A stretch of DNA of 64,000 nt from Shewanella sp. MBTL60-112-B2. Lineage in GTDB: Bacteria > Pseudomonadota > Gammaproteobacteria > Enterobacterales > Shewanellaceae. How positions within the stretch are numbered: position 1 is the first letter of the stretch; every line of letters begins with the position of its first letter. The notes under the pieces were generated by a model. That model was given only the letters and a program-made list of their open reading frames with translations. It made no database searches and was not told where the DNA came from. The DNA lies in assembly GCF_019655055.1 (NCBI RefSeq), contig NZ_BPFA01000017.1, positions 1 to 64,000 on the forward strand, given 5' to 3'. Positions 16,230 to 25,016 of this stretch are shown here, piece by piece. The translations under genes and the position numbers were made by a program.

Positions 16230-17063
16230 TTACAGTTCGCTCTCTAACTCACTGCCACATTGATCGCAGTAGAGCGCATTATTTTCATGGCCCACTTTAA
16301 GGCAGTTACTACAGCGCCTTAAATCTCGTGTCCGGCCAATCTCTTGTGAAATTTCCGCAGTTAAAATACCCGTTGGAATGGCTATAATTGAGTAACCTAG
16401 CAGCATAGTAAAAGCCGCAATGGCCTGGCCGAGTGGTGTGCCAGGAGTAATATCACCATAGCCTACGGTGGTGATAGTCACAATGGTCCAATAAATCGAT
16501 TTAGGAATAGAGGTAAAGCCGTTGTTAGGCCCTTCTACCACATACATTACCGCACTCAATACCACCACAATTAGACTCACCGAGAAAAAGAAGATAAAAA
16601 CCTTACGTCCCGATTGCATCATGGCACGCAATAGTAAGTTACCTTCGCTTAAATAACGCAGTAGCTTTAATACGCGGAAGATCCTGAACAAACGCAAGAT
16701 CCTAATGACCATGGTGAAGTTAGCCCCAGGGAAGAACAGGGCTAAATAGGTCGGTAATACCGATAACAGATCCACCACGCCATAGAAGCTTTTAGCGTAA
16801 CTGAGTGGCTTAGCCGAGCAGTAGAGTCTTAATAGGTACTCTATGGTAAAAATAAAGGTAAAGCCCCACTCCATAATGACAATAATATCGCCATATCGCT
16901 CATGCACCTTAGCCACGGTATCAAGAAAGACGAGCAGAACACTCATCACGATACAGACCATCAAACTGATATCAAAGTAACGTCCGGCTCGAGTATCGGT
17001 ACCGAAAATTACCCGGCGTAATTTAAGCTTTAACAAACTTTCTGGATCTTTCTCTGTTGCCAT
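16230..17063 (-). CDS. Voltage-gated-type potassium channel with C-terminal zinc ribbon
   Basis: 277 residues from the ATG at 17063 (AAGGA upstream, spacing a little long; a TTG seven codons earlier is possible). Six membrane segments are visible. The fourth has regularly spaced arginines (RILRLFRIFRVLKLLRYL), like a voltage sensor. The pore loop has the selectivity filter TVGYGD at about residue 197. The last 25 residues contain CSNCLKVGHENNALYCDQCG, a four-cysteine zinc ribbon, an unusual tail for a bacterial Kv channel. It probably conducts K+ across the inner membrane. The MATE gene follows closely downstream. Confidence 0.88.
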   Translation of the reverse strand: MATEKDPESLLKLKLRRVIFGTDTRAGRYFDISLMVCIVMSVLLVFLDTVAKVHERYGDIIVIMEWGFTFIFTIEYLLRLYCSAKPLSYAKSFYGVVDLLSVLPTYLALFFPGANFTMVIRILRLFRIFRVLKLLRYLSEGNLLLRAMMQSGRKVFIFFFSVSLIVVVLSAVMYVVEGPNNGFTSIPKSIYWTIVTITTVGYGDITPGTPLGQAIAAFTMLLGYSIIAIPTGILTAEISQEIGRTRDLRRCSNCLKVGHENNALYCDQCGSELESEL

Positions 17064-17276
17064 TTTTACAACAAATCCTTGCAAAAATTTAGCGATGATT
17101 CCGTCTGTTTAATCTGACTAATCAAGGCATTTAAGATTGGTGATATGAATAGTGTGACACGCATATAGGGTGAGCTCAAAAATAATCTTAGCCTTTATCA
17201 TCAACAGCCGTGCTTTTTTAAGGTAATATAGAGCCAGTCACTCATCGATTTTTAGCCATTTCGCTCAGGGTTTTTC

Positions 17277-17792
17277 ATGCGTTTTATTGTTTTATCGCTC
17301 AGCTTGCTGATGCTAATTTCAAGCACCTTCTTTTCAAACGCTACTTTCGCAAGTGCAATGGCCAGTGGTAAAGCCGACTTAGTGATTGTGACTAAGTCTG
17401 AAGCAAGCATGGCAATTCTTCGCCAAGGTAAAGTGCTAAAGAAATACCGTATCGCCATGGGCGATAACCCTGTGGGTCATAAGCTGACAGAGGGCGATCA
17501 ACGTACCCCTGAAGGCCGTTATATTCTGGATTACAAAAAGTCTGATAGTGCTTACTATCGCGCGATCCATATATCCTACCCAAATGATGAAGACAAATTA
17601 CGTGCGGATGCCCTCGGCATTAGCCCCGGCGGACAAATTATGATCCACGGTGAAAACCCAAATTCCAGCCTAACTCCAGAAGAAGCCCAGATGTATAATT
17701 GGACCGATGGTTGTATCGCGATCACCAACGCCGAAATGGACGAGCTTTGGCGAGCGATTGAGCCCGGCACCCCGATTGAGATCTGGCCTTAA
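17277..17792 (+). CDS. L,D-transpeptidase (YkuD/ErfK domain) protein, secreted
   Basis: 171 residues. Residues 1-26 form a signal peptide ending in TFASA. The rest is a single YkuD domain with the catalytic signature HGENPNSS...WTDGCIAITN, so His and Cys are present (Cys about 150). L,D-transpeptidases cross-link peptidoglycan or attach proteins such as Lpp to it in the periplasm. The small size and the DGCIAIxN form resemble the YafK/ErfK subgroup, so some members act as amidases or hydrolases and the exact reaction is open. It is followed by yecM on the same strand with a 74-bp gap. Confidence 0.85.
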   Translation: MRFIVLSLSLLMLISSTFFSNATFASAMASGKADLVIVTKSEASMAILRQGKVLKKYRIAMGDNPVGHKLTEGDQRTPEGRYILDYKKSDSAYYRAIHISYPNDEDKLRADALGISPGGQIMIHGENPNSSLTPEEAQMYNWTDGCIAITNAEMDELWRAIEPGTPIEIWP

Positions 17793-17866
17793 GAGCTAGT
17801 CACTGTTCCCATTAACAGCTATTTTCCACTTTTTATTCCATGCCCATTTGCGTTAAGGCACACCCT

Positions 17867-18427
17867 ATGACATACCAAGAATTAATTGGCAGCTGGCCGA
17901 CATTTAGCCAGCGCATACAAGCATTTACTCAAGAGTTAGGCCTAGACTCACTCAAACTTGAATGTGACCACAGCGCACTTCGCGTTAATAGCCCTGAGGC
18001 CGCAGATGAACTGCGCCATGAGTTTGCCAAGGTCGGTAACATCATTTCAGATAATATGATTAACGGCCGCCCAATTCTGATCATTGAGCTAAATACACCT
18101 TTAATTATGGGCACTAGTTCGATTGAGTGTGTCGAGCTGCCCTACCCAAGTGACAAAGTCTATCCGGTTGAAGGCTGGGAGCATATTGAGTTAGTACTCG
18201 ATTGTGGCGCAATAGACTGCGATACACTAAGCCAAGCGTTATTGGCTCACGCACCGCAACTCGCCGCGGTTTTAGCGGGAGAAACTGAGGTTAAGGTGAA
18301 AATGAGTTCACCTAAAGGTGATAAAGAGCGTTTAGCCAATCCAACTATCGCCTTTAAGAGAGATGGCATTTGCGTCAAAATCCACTCTCAAGGGATTAAA
18401 GCGGTTATCGCTTCGGAAGCGGAATAA
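17867..18427 (+). CDS. yecM: YecM-family protein (VOC-like fold)
   Basis: 186 residues from the ATG at 17867. AAGG is upstream, and the alternative start at 17840 has no ribosome site and adds nine residues not found in the E. coli protein. It resembles E. coli YecM through the blocks DHSALR, SDNMINGRPI, VELPYPS, GWEHIELVL and SSPKGDKERLANPT. The family has a fold like glyoxalase/vicinal-oxygen-chelate metalloenzymes and conserved His and Glu residues, but its reaction is not known. It may be co-transcribed with the L,D-transpeptidase gene upstream. Confidence 0.85.
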   Translation: MTYQELIGSWPTFSQRIQAFTQELGLDSLKLECDHSALRVNSPEAADELRHEFAKVGNIISDNMINGRPILIIELNTPLIMGTSSIECVELPYPSDKVYPVEGWEHIELVLDCGAIDCDTLSQALLAHAPQLAAVLAGETEVKVKMSSPKGDKERLANPTIAFKRDGICVKIHSQGIKAVIASEAE

Positions 18428-18471
18428 GACGTCGTAGGCTCTAGGTTATAGGCTCGAGTGCTAACAGCTTT

Positions 18472-18501
18472 TAGGTCCTAGGTCCTAGGTCCTAGGTCCT
18501 A
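18472..18501. repeat. Heptamer tandem repeat TAGGTCC x4
   Basis: Four perfect copies of TAGGTCC plus TA between the yecM and marR ends. It overlaps a looser run of TAGG/CTAGG words from 18434 on. It is probably slippage-prone and has no evident function. Confidence 0.9.
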
Positions 18502-18521
18502 CAAAGTTTTAGCCGATAACA

Positions 18522-18983
18522 TTAATCATTGCCCAAATAAATATCGTCCTTAATCAGTTTACGACAAAGCACTAATAAGGTATCTCGCTCTTGGGCGCTT
18601 AGAGGCTGATAAAACTGTTCAATAATTCCAGACAGTATGGTGCCAGCCTGCTCTTTTATCATTAAGCCTTTGTCGGTGATCATTAAGTATTTTGCTTTTT
18701 TATTGGTTTCACTTTTATAACTGCTGATCAATTCGCGCTTAATACAATTATCCACTAAGCGCTTAGTCGCCGAGCGTTCACGCTGCAGACTTTCTGCTAA
18801 GCCTTGCTGCGGGATCTCACCGCTATGGGCTAATACCCTAAGTGCACCTAACATTTCTAAACTTATTCCAAGCTCTACCGACAAGGCTTGGTTAGCCAAG
18901 GTTCTAAATTGTTTGTAGGCTAATCCCATCATAAATGATGTACTTGCTTCAAGCTCTGGCACCATTTTGCTCGTCTGTGACAT
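18522..18983 (-). CDS. MarR-family transcriptional regulator
   Basis: 153 residues, the usual MarR size, with a winged helix-turn-helix at residues about 50-105 (GEIPQQGLAESLQRERSATKRLVDNCIKREL, then a wing with KKAKYLMITDKG). It is the third gene of the operon hlyD-DUF2955-marR, overlapping the membrane protein gene by 35 bp. The operon promoter carries two TTGTTG/CAACAA palindromes typical of MarR sites, so negative autoregulation of the whole efflux operon is likely. The inducer is probably a phenolic or similar small aromatic compound, judging only from what many MarR proteins bind. Confidence 0.88.
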   Translation of the reverse strand: MSQTSKMVPELEASTSFMMGLAYKQFRTLANQALSVELGISLEMLGALRVLAHSGEIPQQGLAESLQRERSATKRLVDNCIKRELISSYKSETNKKAKYLMITDKGLMIKEQAGTILSGIIEQFYQPLSAQERDTLLVLCRKLIKDDIYLGND

Positions 18984-20061
18984 GGGGCTCTCTTCTGTTA
19001 GATAATTGAAATAATAAGAATAATATACCTAAAGTAACCGCCAGTTCCCACGCTCTTAGAAAGATACTCTCTAAGCCCATGTTGACAGTACCGATATAAA
19101 GTTGAATGGGCAGCACTGTGGCTAAAAGCGCATCACCATGGAACTCTCTTTGACTATTTTCTCCTGTCACCATCAATACTGCAATGGCCAGTATTGCGGC
19201 GCCAACAACCAGTGCATAATAACTGATAATCGCCTGATGATTAGCAAGTAAAATACTCACTAATACGGCAATCGCACAGCCGCCAATTTGGGTGATAAAT
19301 CGACGAGAGATCACCATTTTAAAAGCCAGGCGATCATTTTGAGTTGCCGCAGCAATAACTGGCACCATACAAAAAGTGGCCGTCAACAGATTGATATTCA
19401 TCAATAAGGCTATACCGCTGCCAATCAAACCTAACGTCACGAGTCTTTGCTGGTAGGTGACTTTTTGTGGCTTAAATGCCACAGGGTTTAGCATGTTCGT
19501 CACAGGGAGTAGCTTAACCGCCAGCTTAGCCACACAAGCAGTAATCACCATAGACAATAAGATTTCACTGACTCTGTCTGGCATGCTTTGAGTACTGAAC
19601 TGTGAAAAAATCACAATCAAGATCCAGTTAAAAATAGGCATGATCAAGCCGCCACGTTTAGCGGGTGTATCGGCTTTTTTACGCATCCAATCAATAAACA
19701 GTAAGCTTATTGTCCACACGACAAACGGATGTGACTGGAATAGCTCCACCACGGTTAAAGCCACACAAGCAGAAACAAAAGTGGGAGCGAAGGTTTTAAA
19801 AAGACTGACCCATGCATAGTCTTTCACTTTTGTCATGACTATGGTTGGGTAGAGTGCAAGGTAAACACTCGAATCAAAACTAAAGACTTTGCCAATCAGC
19901 ATACAAAGCAAAATGACTAAAGTGATTCTAATCGCTTCATTTCTCTGTTCATGTCTTAGATAGGTGTTCTTTGCTGAGATCTTTCGAAAACAGTTTGCAG
20001 TAGTGTTTGCAACACAGCTTACTAAACTGTTTTTTGAACGGGTTTCTTTACTATTAAGCAT
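18949..20061 (-). CDS. DUF2955 / FUSC-like inner-membrane efflux protein
   Basis: About 370 residues from the ATG at 20061 (a TTG at 20073 and a GTG at 20067 are alternatives; none has a strong ribosome site). A hydrophilic N-terminus of about 40 residues is followed by some nine to ten membrane segments. It resembles the DUF2955 family, related to the FUSC/aromatic-acid exporters (AaeB-like), which pair with HlyD-type adaptors. The operon setting, HlyD adaptor before it and MarR regulator after it, supports an export role. The 182-bp gap to hlyD contains no gene. Substrate unknown. Confidence 0.75.
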   Translation of the reverse strand: MLNSKETRSKNSLVSCVANTTANCFRKISAKNTYLRHEQRNEAIRITLVILLCMLIGKVFSFDSSVYLALYPTIVMTKVKDYAWVSLFKTFAPTFVSACVALTVVELFQSHPFVVWTISLLFIDWMRKKADTPAKRGGLIMPIFNWILIVIFSQFSTQSMPDRVSEILLSMVITACVAKLAVKLLPVTNMLNPVAFKPQKVTYQQRLVTLGLIGSGIALLMNINLLTATFCMVPVIAAATQNDRLAFKMVISRRFITQIGGCAIAVLVSILLANHQAIISYYALVVGAAILAIAVLMVTGENSQREFHGDALLATVLPIQLYIGTVNMGLESIFLRAWELAVTLGILFLLFQLSNRREPHVTDEQNGARA

Positions 20062-20243
20062 ACTCACACCCAAAGACTGTCTTTGATTGCTCTAGCACCC
20101 ACTGATAATACTTGCACACAATAATTAGCCACTGAAAGACTATCTTGGATAACTGGCATTGGAAAACGGGCACTGGAATTTCTGCCCCAGGAATACTGCA
20201 TGTGGAATAAATCGTTGTGATATACACTCATCAACACGCAGCG

Positions 20244-21293
20244 TTAGTATATATAGTGAAAATAGCTAACTAAGTGCATCCAGAGCTTGGCGCAAGTATC
20301 CACCAGCCAATTACCATTTTCTACCATCACACTGGCTCTAGAACCCGAAATCAGTTGCGGGTTTTGCTCATTGACGCTGATGCGAGTGCGAATTTTCTGC
20401 TGTTCTCTGATCCAGCTGTCACTGTTAGTCACATCGGCTAGCTGGCTGAGCTGACTCGATGAATCGTAAATGGCACTGTCTTGATTAATGATTTTTCCCT
20501 GAAACACTTTTCCCGGCAAGGCATCGAAAACCACAGCAACTCGGGCGCCAGCTTTAAGGTGCGCAATGCCTTTTTCATTGAAGTCCGCACTAAGCCATGA
20601 GTCTTGTTCGTTGACAACAAACATAGCACTCGCCCCTGCTGCTAAGTAACTACCCGTTTGTAGCTGCAAATTACTCACAGAACCCGCCAGTTTGGCTTTA
20701 ATGACGGTATGCTCAAGGCTTAGCTGAGCTTGAGCTAGCTTAGCCTTGGCAAGCTCTATCGCCGCATTGTCTTGCTCTGTTGCCAGCTCTACCTGAATAC
20801 GCTTCACTTCAGCTTTGGCTGCTGATTCTGTGCTGACAGATACTTTATAAGCCAGCTGTGCATCTTCTAACTCTTGCTGAGTCACTGTGCCCTGCTTTAA
20901 TAATGACTCATATCGCTCCATCTTACGGCTAGCATTTAATTTCTCTAATGTGCGCTGGGAGGTAAGCTGCTCAGCCGAAACAAGCTGCTGTCCTTTTGCC
21001 GAATTAGATTCCAGCGCTTGGTCAAGTTCAGCTTGGGCTTGTTTTACCGCAATAAGGTAACGACTCTGTTCGATGGCAAATAATGACTGTCCTTTATTCA
21101 CCTGCTGACCATTTTTAACATAAACCTGAGTCACAACGCCCTCGACTTCAGAGGCTATTGTCGCCACGTTCTTATGTACAGCAGCCTGCGTGGTGAAAGG
21201 GGCGATATTGTCTGTTGTGACCAAAAATAGCGAAAAAAGTACGGCTAAGCTCAGTACTGCATAGCTAATATATTGGTATATTTTGTCTTTCAT
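20244..21293 (-). CDS. HlyD/EmrA-type periplasmic adaptor protein
   Basis: 349 residues from the ATG at 21293, which has GGAGAGAAG just upstream; a longer frame to 21350 is not needed. One N-terminal membrane anchor (about residues 9-29) is followed by lipoyl half-motifs (ASEVEGVVTQVYVKNGQQVNKG and IKAKLAGSVSNLQLQTGSYL) flanking a coiled-coil hairpin, then a beta-barrel domain (FNEKGIAHLKAGARV). Such proteins bridge an inner-membrane exporter and the outer membrane. It is the first gene of the operon, read from a promoter with two MarR-type operators. Confidence 0.88.
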   Translation of the reverse strand: MKDKIYQYISYAVLSLAVLFSLFLVTTDNIAPFTTQAAVHKNVATIASEVEGVVTQVYVKNGQQVNKGQSLFAIEQSRYLIAVKQAQAELDQALESNSAKGQQLVSAEQLTSQRTLEKLNASRKMERYESLLKQGTVTQQELEDAQLAYKVSVSTESAAKAEVKRIQVELATEQDNAAIELAKAKLAQAQLSLEHTVIKAKLAGSVSNLQLQTGSYLAAGASAMFVVNEQDSWLSADFNEKGIAHLKAGARVAVVFDALPGKVFQGKIINQDSAIYDSSSQLSQLADVTNSDSWIREQQKIRTRISVNEQNPQLISGSRASVMVENGNWLVDTCAKLWMHLVSYFHYIY

Positions 21294-21431
21294 CTTCTCT
21301 CCACAAACATCACTTGCTCTAATTCCAGCATCTTTATTCGTTAGCCACAACGGGCTTAGGTGTTAGCTGTTAAGCCTTGCTTCAACAGACTCATGAGTTG
21401 AACAGCCAGTTAACTTGCTACTTAAAAATTA

Positions 21432-21449
21432 TTGTTGCATATACAACAA
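21432..21449. promoter_or_regulatory. MarR-type operator 1
   Basis: TTGTTG-CATATA-CAACAA, an 18-bp palindrome about 140 nt upstream of the hlyD start. It has the TTGTTG...CAACAA form frequently bound by MarR proteins. Confidence 0.75.
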
Positions 21450-21469
21450 CTGTGAATTCTAGACTAATT

Positions 21470-21487
21470 TTGTTGCATAGGCAACAA
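21470..21487. promoter_or_regulatory. MarR-type operator 2
   Basis: TTGTTGC-ATAG-GCAACAA, an 18-bp palindrome with perfect 7-bp arms. Its centre is 38 bp from that of operator 1, so two dimers could bind side by side over the hlyD operon promoter. Confidence 0.75.
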
Positions 21488-21515
21488 TGGTCTTGCTAAA
21501 GTTTATTTTCTAGGC

Positions 21516-21567
21516 ATTAAAAAACGCAGGCCCCCTGATTTCAGGTAATGGCTGCGTTTTCTTTTTT
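21516..21567. terminator. Bidirectional terminator upstream of the hlyD operon
   Basis: Outer stem AAAACGCAG/CTGCGTTTT (21521-21529 and 21552-21560) with a nested CCTGA/TCAGG hairpin, an A-run on the left and a T-run on the right. It would stop minus-strand transcription from the small membrane-protein gene before it enters the hlyD promoter. Confidence 0.7.
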
Positions 21568-21694
21568 TAAGCTATGTTATAACTCTGGCTTGACGCCGCG
21601 CCTTACTCAAACTATTGATATGACCACATATTAAACACTTCCACCGCGATACAGATGTCTCAATTACTGCTAGCGAGTCTGAAGTCAGTTTAAC

Positions 21695-21940
21695 TTAGCC
21701 TGCAAACCTTACTTTTGCGCGGCTAAATGCTCGGTAAAACTCAGAAACACTGCAAATAGCCAGAGCGAAGCTGACCACTAACTCAGGACGCTCAGGCGCA
21801 GTACTCAATGCTTGTAATAACGGCTCAGAGCGATAGATAAGATGACCGAGTAATCGACCTGTATTGAAGACACTCGCAATAAAAATGATTGGACAAATGA
21901 TTAAGCCAAACCAAAACCAGAACTCGTTAAATACTCTCAT
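21695..21940 (-). CDS. Small membrane protein of unknown function
   Basis: 81 residues with two probable membrane helices (about 5-28 and 53-66) and a basic C-terminus (RAFSRAKVRFAG). The start at 21940 has AAGGAA 6 nt upstream, which supports it as a real gene. I do not recognise the family. It lies between the secreted hydrolase upstream and a terminator downstream, in the same orientation as both neighbours; the 64-bp gap to the hydrolase makes co-transcription with it possible. Confidence 0.6.
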   Translation of the reverse strand: MRVFNEFWFWFGLIICPIIFIASVFNTGRLLGHLIYRSEPLLQALSTAPERPELVVSFALAICSVSEFYRAFSRAKVRFAG

Positions 21941-22004
21941 TGCGCATTCCTTGCTACTTTGTGTTGATGGTTAATGCTCGTATTATGTTAATGCTCATTT
22001 TAAA

Positions 22005-23078
22005 TTATAGGTATTGCTGAAACCAAGAGACTACCTCTTGGTACGCTTGCTCTTTATTGCGGGTTAAGCCGTGATCATCCTTATCATAAACAACCAGCTT
22101 ATGACTCAAGTTATGTTGCTTCAGCTTCAGCTTCTCGGCAAATGTAATTGAGTGACTGACATCGACTCGCCTATCATCACTGCCATGTAACAACAGAATG
22201 GGGACATTAGTCGGTAACTTATCGACCCACTTAATCACCGATCGCTTGTCAAGTTCAGCGGCTTTATTTTGACGATAGTCTGGAATACGTTTTTTATATA
22301 CACGCTCCATATCAGGGCGCTGACTAAGACCAGCTAACAGATCTGTGCTCCCGGCTATCGTCACTACCGCTTTAATATTTTCAAGCTGCTTTAATACTAG
22401 ATAGTTTTGCATTCCCCCTCGACTCCAGCCAAATAGGCCAATACGCTCTGAGTCTGCACCAGCAATACTCGGAATATAATCAATCAAGTGAGTCACATCT
22501 TGTATATCTTTACCGCCAAATTCGTCCTCGACACTTACTCGGTCAACGGCTTTTGAGCCCGATTGAGAAAGGAGCTGAGCGCTATAGGAGCCCCTATATT
22601 GGCTGCCAATAATCACAAAGCCTTCTTGCGCGATGGGAAAAAGAGTGTGCATCATAGCGCTGAAGCCTACCCGGCCAAAGTCGCCGTTGCCACCGCGGTT
22701 AAAAACCACCACTGGTAAAGGTTTTATTGAGAACTTGGGTTTAATCACAAAGCCATCAACTGGAATGCCATCGACCATATAGGTAAACGTGCTGCAAGCT
22801 AACTCGCGCTGAGCATAATTAAATTTATGCCGTGGATATCGAGCTTCGAACGAGCTCATCGCATGACTTATCTGTTCTTGGGTATGGTAGTGAGGTTGGT
22901 ACCTTTGCTTTACCTCTTTTTTCCACACATCGTAACTGGAGAATGTCCCGCTGAAGCAACCCTGCTGCTGGGTAACCTTGGGGTTTTCAATAAGCACCGA
23001 TGAATCGCCGTTCAAGGGCACAAGTACTGAGAGAGATAAAGCAAAAGCTGAGGTAGCTAAAACTATACTCATTCGCAA
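22005..23078 (-). CDS. Secreted alpha/beta hydrolase (prolyl-oligopeptidase-like)
   Basis: 357 residues with an N-terminal signal peptide of about 22 residues. The C-terminal two thirds are an alpha/beta-hydrolase fold. The nucleophile elbow is GWSRGG (Ser about 221), the acid is probably the Asp in HGSDDRRVD (about 300), and the His lies in KDDHGLTRN (about 338). This catalytic order and spacing match the S9 prolyl oligopeptidase/dipeptidyl-peptidase-like group, although no beta-propeller is present. It is probably periplasmic or released. Substrate could be a peptide or an ester. The small membrane-protein gene follows. Confidence 0.82.
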   Translation of the reverse strand: MRMSIVLATSAFALSLSVLVPLNGDSSVLIENPKVTQQQGCFSGTFSSYDVWKKEVKQRYQPHYHTQEQISHAMSSFEARYPRHKFNYAQRELACSTFTYMVDGIPVDGFVIKPKFSIKPLPVVVFNRGGNGDFGRVGFSAMMHTLFPIAQEGFVIIGSQYRGSYSAQLLSQSGSKAVDRVSVEDEFGGKDIQDVTHLIDYIPSIAGADSERIGLFGWSRGGMQNYLVLKQLENIKAVVTIAGSTDLLAGLSQRPDMERVYKKRIPDYRQNKAAELDKRSVIKWVDKLPTNVPILLLHGSDDRRVDVSHSITFAEKLKLKQHNLSHKLVVYDKDDHGLTRNKEQAYQEVVSWFQQYL

Positions 23079-23185
23079 ATTTCCTTTTGCTGTTTTTTGT
23101 CATTATTATCGCAATCAGGTTAACTGAAAGTGACCTTTTACTTCAAATACATTTCTTCAAGCAGATGAAAATACAGGCATAAAAA

Positions 23186-23208
23186 AGCCTCATCTATATG
23201 ACGAGGCT
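23186..23208 (-). terminator. Terminator of the M14 peptidase gene
   Basis: AGCCTCATC/GACGAGGCT stem with loop TATAT, followed on the minus strand by a T-run (complement of 23181-23186). Confidence 0.85.
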
Positions 23209-23305
23209 ATTGTGCTAAAGCCGCATTTTTACTGCAAAATGCTAAACTAGAGCCTTAAACTAGAGTCATAAACCAAAGCCTAGGGTCACAGCTAAGAAGC
23301 AAAAG

Positions 23306-24220
23306 CTACAGGGTTAGCAAGTAATCCAGTCCACCGGTTATCGCAGCGACCTGCGCCACAATGCAGTTTTCAGCATCTGATAATGGGCTGTCTGGGTAGA
23401 CTTCTGTAGTGGTGACATATTTTGCATCTGTCACGCCTGCACATAAACCTAACGCCTTAGTCGCATAGTTAATCACGCCAAATTGAGATAATTCTACGCC
23501 AATTAGCTTACCATCGTCATCGGCTGGTGCGATATGAGTCACCTGCTCTACCGATTTAATCATTGCCGTTTGGAATGCATCTTGTGGGTTGATGGTATCG
23601 CCAACTAAGTAAAAGCCATCTGGAATGTTCCAGTTGGTGTGATCCACAGCATCACGCGCCGCCAATGCGGGTCTAAATTCGCTGTTGTCGGTATCTGTGG
23701 TTTCGTGTAGATCGATATGAGCAAAAATCTCAGCGCCAAGTCCCGCTAAAAGCGCCATCAAGGCTGCAGACTCTTCGGCCGGGCTATCCTGATAAAAAGA
23801 ACGGTTAGGATCGACCGCTTTGGGATTCCAGCGGTTAATGGTTTCATAACCCCAAGGACTAATACAAGGCGCCACTAAGATATTAAAATGTTTAGCGTAC
23901 TCAGTAGCCTTGGTTTCAATAAAACGAATTGCGCCTTGCACACCGCTGGTTTCGTAACCATGGACTCCACCTGTTACTAAAATGGTTGGCTTACTCATAT
24001 CCCAGTTTAACGACTTCACAGCAAACAGCGGGTAGCGCTCAACATCGTAGGAAAGAGCACCATACTGTGCAACCTCAAAACGGTCTTTAAGCGCAAGAAT
24101 TTTGGTCATCACCTCTTCTTGATAAGAGCGTTTTATCTCTTGAGCGTTAAACCACTGAGCCTTTTCTGCCTCGCCCCACTTATGTCCCTTCACACCGATT
24201 GCATATGCTTGCTGATCCAT
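23306..24220 (-). CDS. M14-family zinc metallopeptidase / desuccinylase-like protein
   Basis: 304 residues from the ATG at 24220, preceded by AAGGAA; 18 further in-frame codons upstream are unlikely to be used. There is no signal peptide, so it is cytoplasmic. Zinc-ligand motifs of the M14 carboxypeptidase and succinylglutamate desuccinylase clan are visible: GGVHGYETSG (His and Glu about residues 83-86) and DLHET (second His about 172). A Arg-containing segment (DPNRSFY) matches the substrate-binding NR pair of the clan. It could trim peptides or N-acyl amino acids. It has its own terminator and stands alone. Confidence 0.82.
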   Translation of the reverse strand: MDQQAYAIGVKGHKWGEAEKAQWFNAQEIKRSYQEEVMTKILALKDRFEVAQYGALSYDVERYPLFAVKSLNWDMSKPTILVTGGVHGYETSGVQGAIRFIETKATEYAKHFNILVAPCISPWGYETINRWNPKAVDPNRSFYQDSPAEESAALMALLAGLGAEIFAHIDLHETTDTDNSEFRPALAARDAVDHTNWNIPDGFYLVGDTINPQDAFQTAMIKSVEQVTHIAPADDDGKLIGVELSQFGVINYATKALGLCAGVTDAKYVTTTEVYPDSPLSDAENCIVAQVAAITGGLDYLLTL

Positions 24221-24437
24221 TATTATTCCTTTTGACTTGGTTTTATGCCCAAGCTCTTCTATACCTACATTCAAACTAAAAATCTTAAGCTCGTATTCTA
24301 CGTTTATATACTAAGCTCAAACTCATAAAGCAGGTTTGCTCTGACACGGGTTACTAAATTGCTCGAAAGCATAAACGCGATACCATTCTATATCAATGTG
24401 ATTAGCCGCTAACGGCTTGAATCTTCCTTATGCAAAC

Positions 24438-24467
24438 TAACGCATTAAGGAGAAAACCTTAGCGTTA
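24438..24467. other. Hairpin upstream of the STAS-like gene
   Basis: TAACGC(AT)TAAGG pairs with CCTTAGCGTTA around AGAAAA. It lies 41 nt before the start codon at 24509 and has no T-run, so it may be an mRNA leader structure rather than a terminator. Confidence 0.35.
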
Positions 24468-24508
24468 ATCAAGGTAACAACTCAATTGTCTAATCAAGGA
24501 GAGGTGCA

Positions 24509-24889
24509 ATGACAGCCCTAAGACATGGATTTTCCATCGGGATCGAAAGAATGAATGATGAGTTTTTTCTTACCCTCAAAGCCAAAGGTAAGTTAACCCA
24601 TAGTGATTACCTTGCGATTACACCAGTGATTGACTCGGCGCTATCTGAGGTTAAGCAGCCAAAAATTAAAGCATTATTTGATGCAACTGAACTTGAAGGC
24701 TGGGAACTCAGCGCCGCTTGGGATGATTTAAAACTTGGATTAAAACATGGCAATCAATTCGTTAAGATTGCGCTTTATGGTAATAAGGGCTGGCAAGAGA
24801 TTGCTTCAAAAATAGGTAACTGGTTTATTGCCGGAGAGACTCGCTACTTTGACAATGAGCCCGATGCCCTCGCTTGGCTTCACCAATAG
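24509..24889 (+). CDS. STAS/SpoIIAA-like domain protein
   Basis: 126 residues with an AAGGAGAGG ribosome site just before the ATG. It consists of one SpoIIAA-like (SEC14/STAS) domain: beta strands ERMNDEFFLTLKAKGKLT, a helix with DYLAITPVID, the strand KIKALFDATELEGWELS, and the C-terminal AGETRYFDNEPDALAWL typical of the family. Members are small soluble proteins of unclear role, thought to bind hydrophobic ligands or act in regulation. It stands alone. Its end is followed by a duplicated 14-bp word (CCAATAGCGCTTAA). Confidence 0.8.
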   Translation: MTALRHGFSIGIERMNDEFFLTLKAKGKLTHSDYLAITPVIDSALSEVKQPKIKALFDATELEGWELSAAWDDLKLGLKHGNQFVKIALYGNKGWQEIASKIGNWFIAGETRYFDNEPDALAWLHQ

Positions 24890-25016
24890 CGCTTAACCAA
24901 TAGCGCTTAATCGTCAGCATTTAATCGATAGTTCTTAACCCAGACCCTATAACCGAGCAGGAATTGGGTTCTTTGCTTTAAAAGCAATAAACCACGAAGC
25001 GCTCACTTCTTTGCTG

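Noticed and set aside
16230..17084. TTG start seven codons before the channel gene
   Set aside because: The ATG at 17063 is preferred because AAGGA lies upstream and the N-terminus MATEKDP fits the family better.
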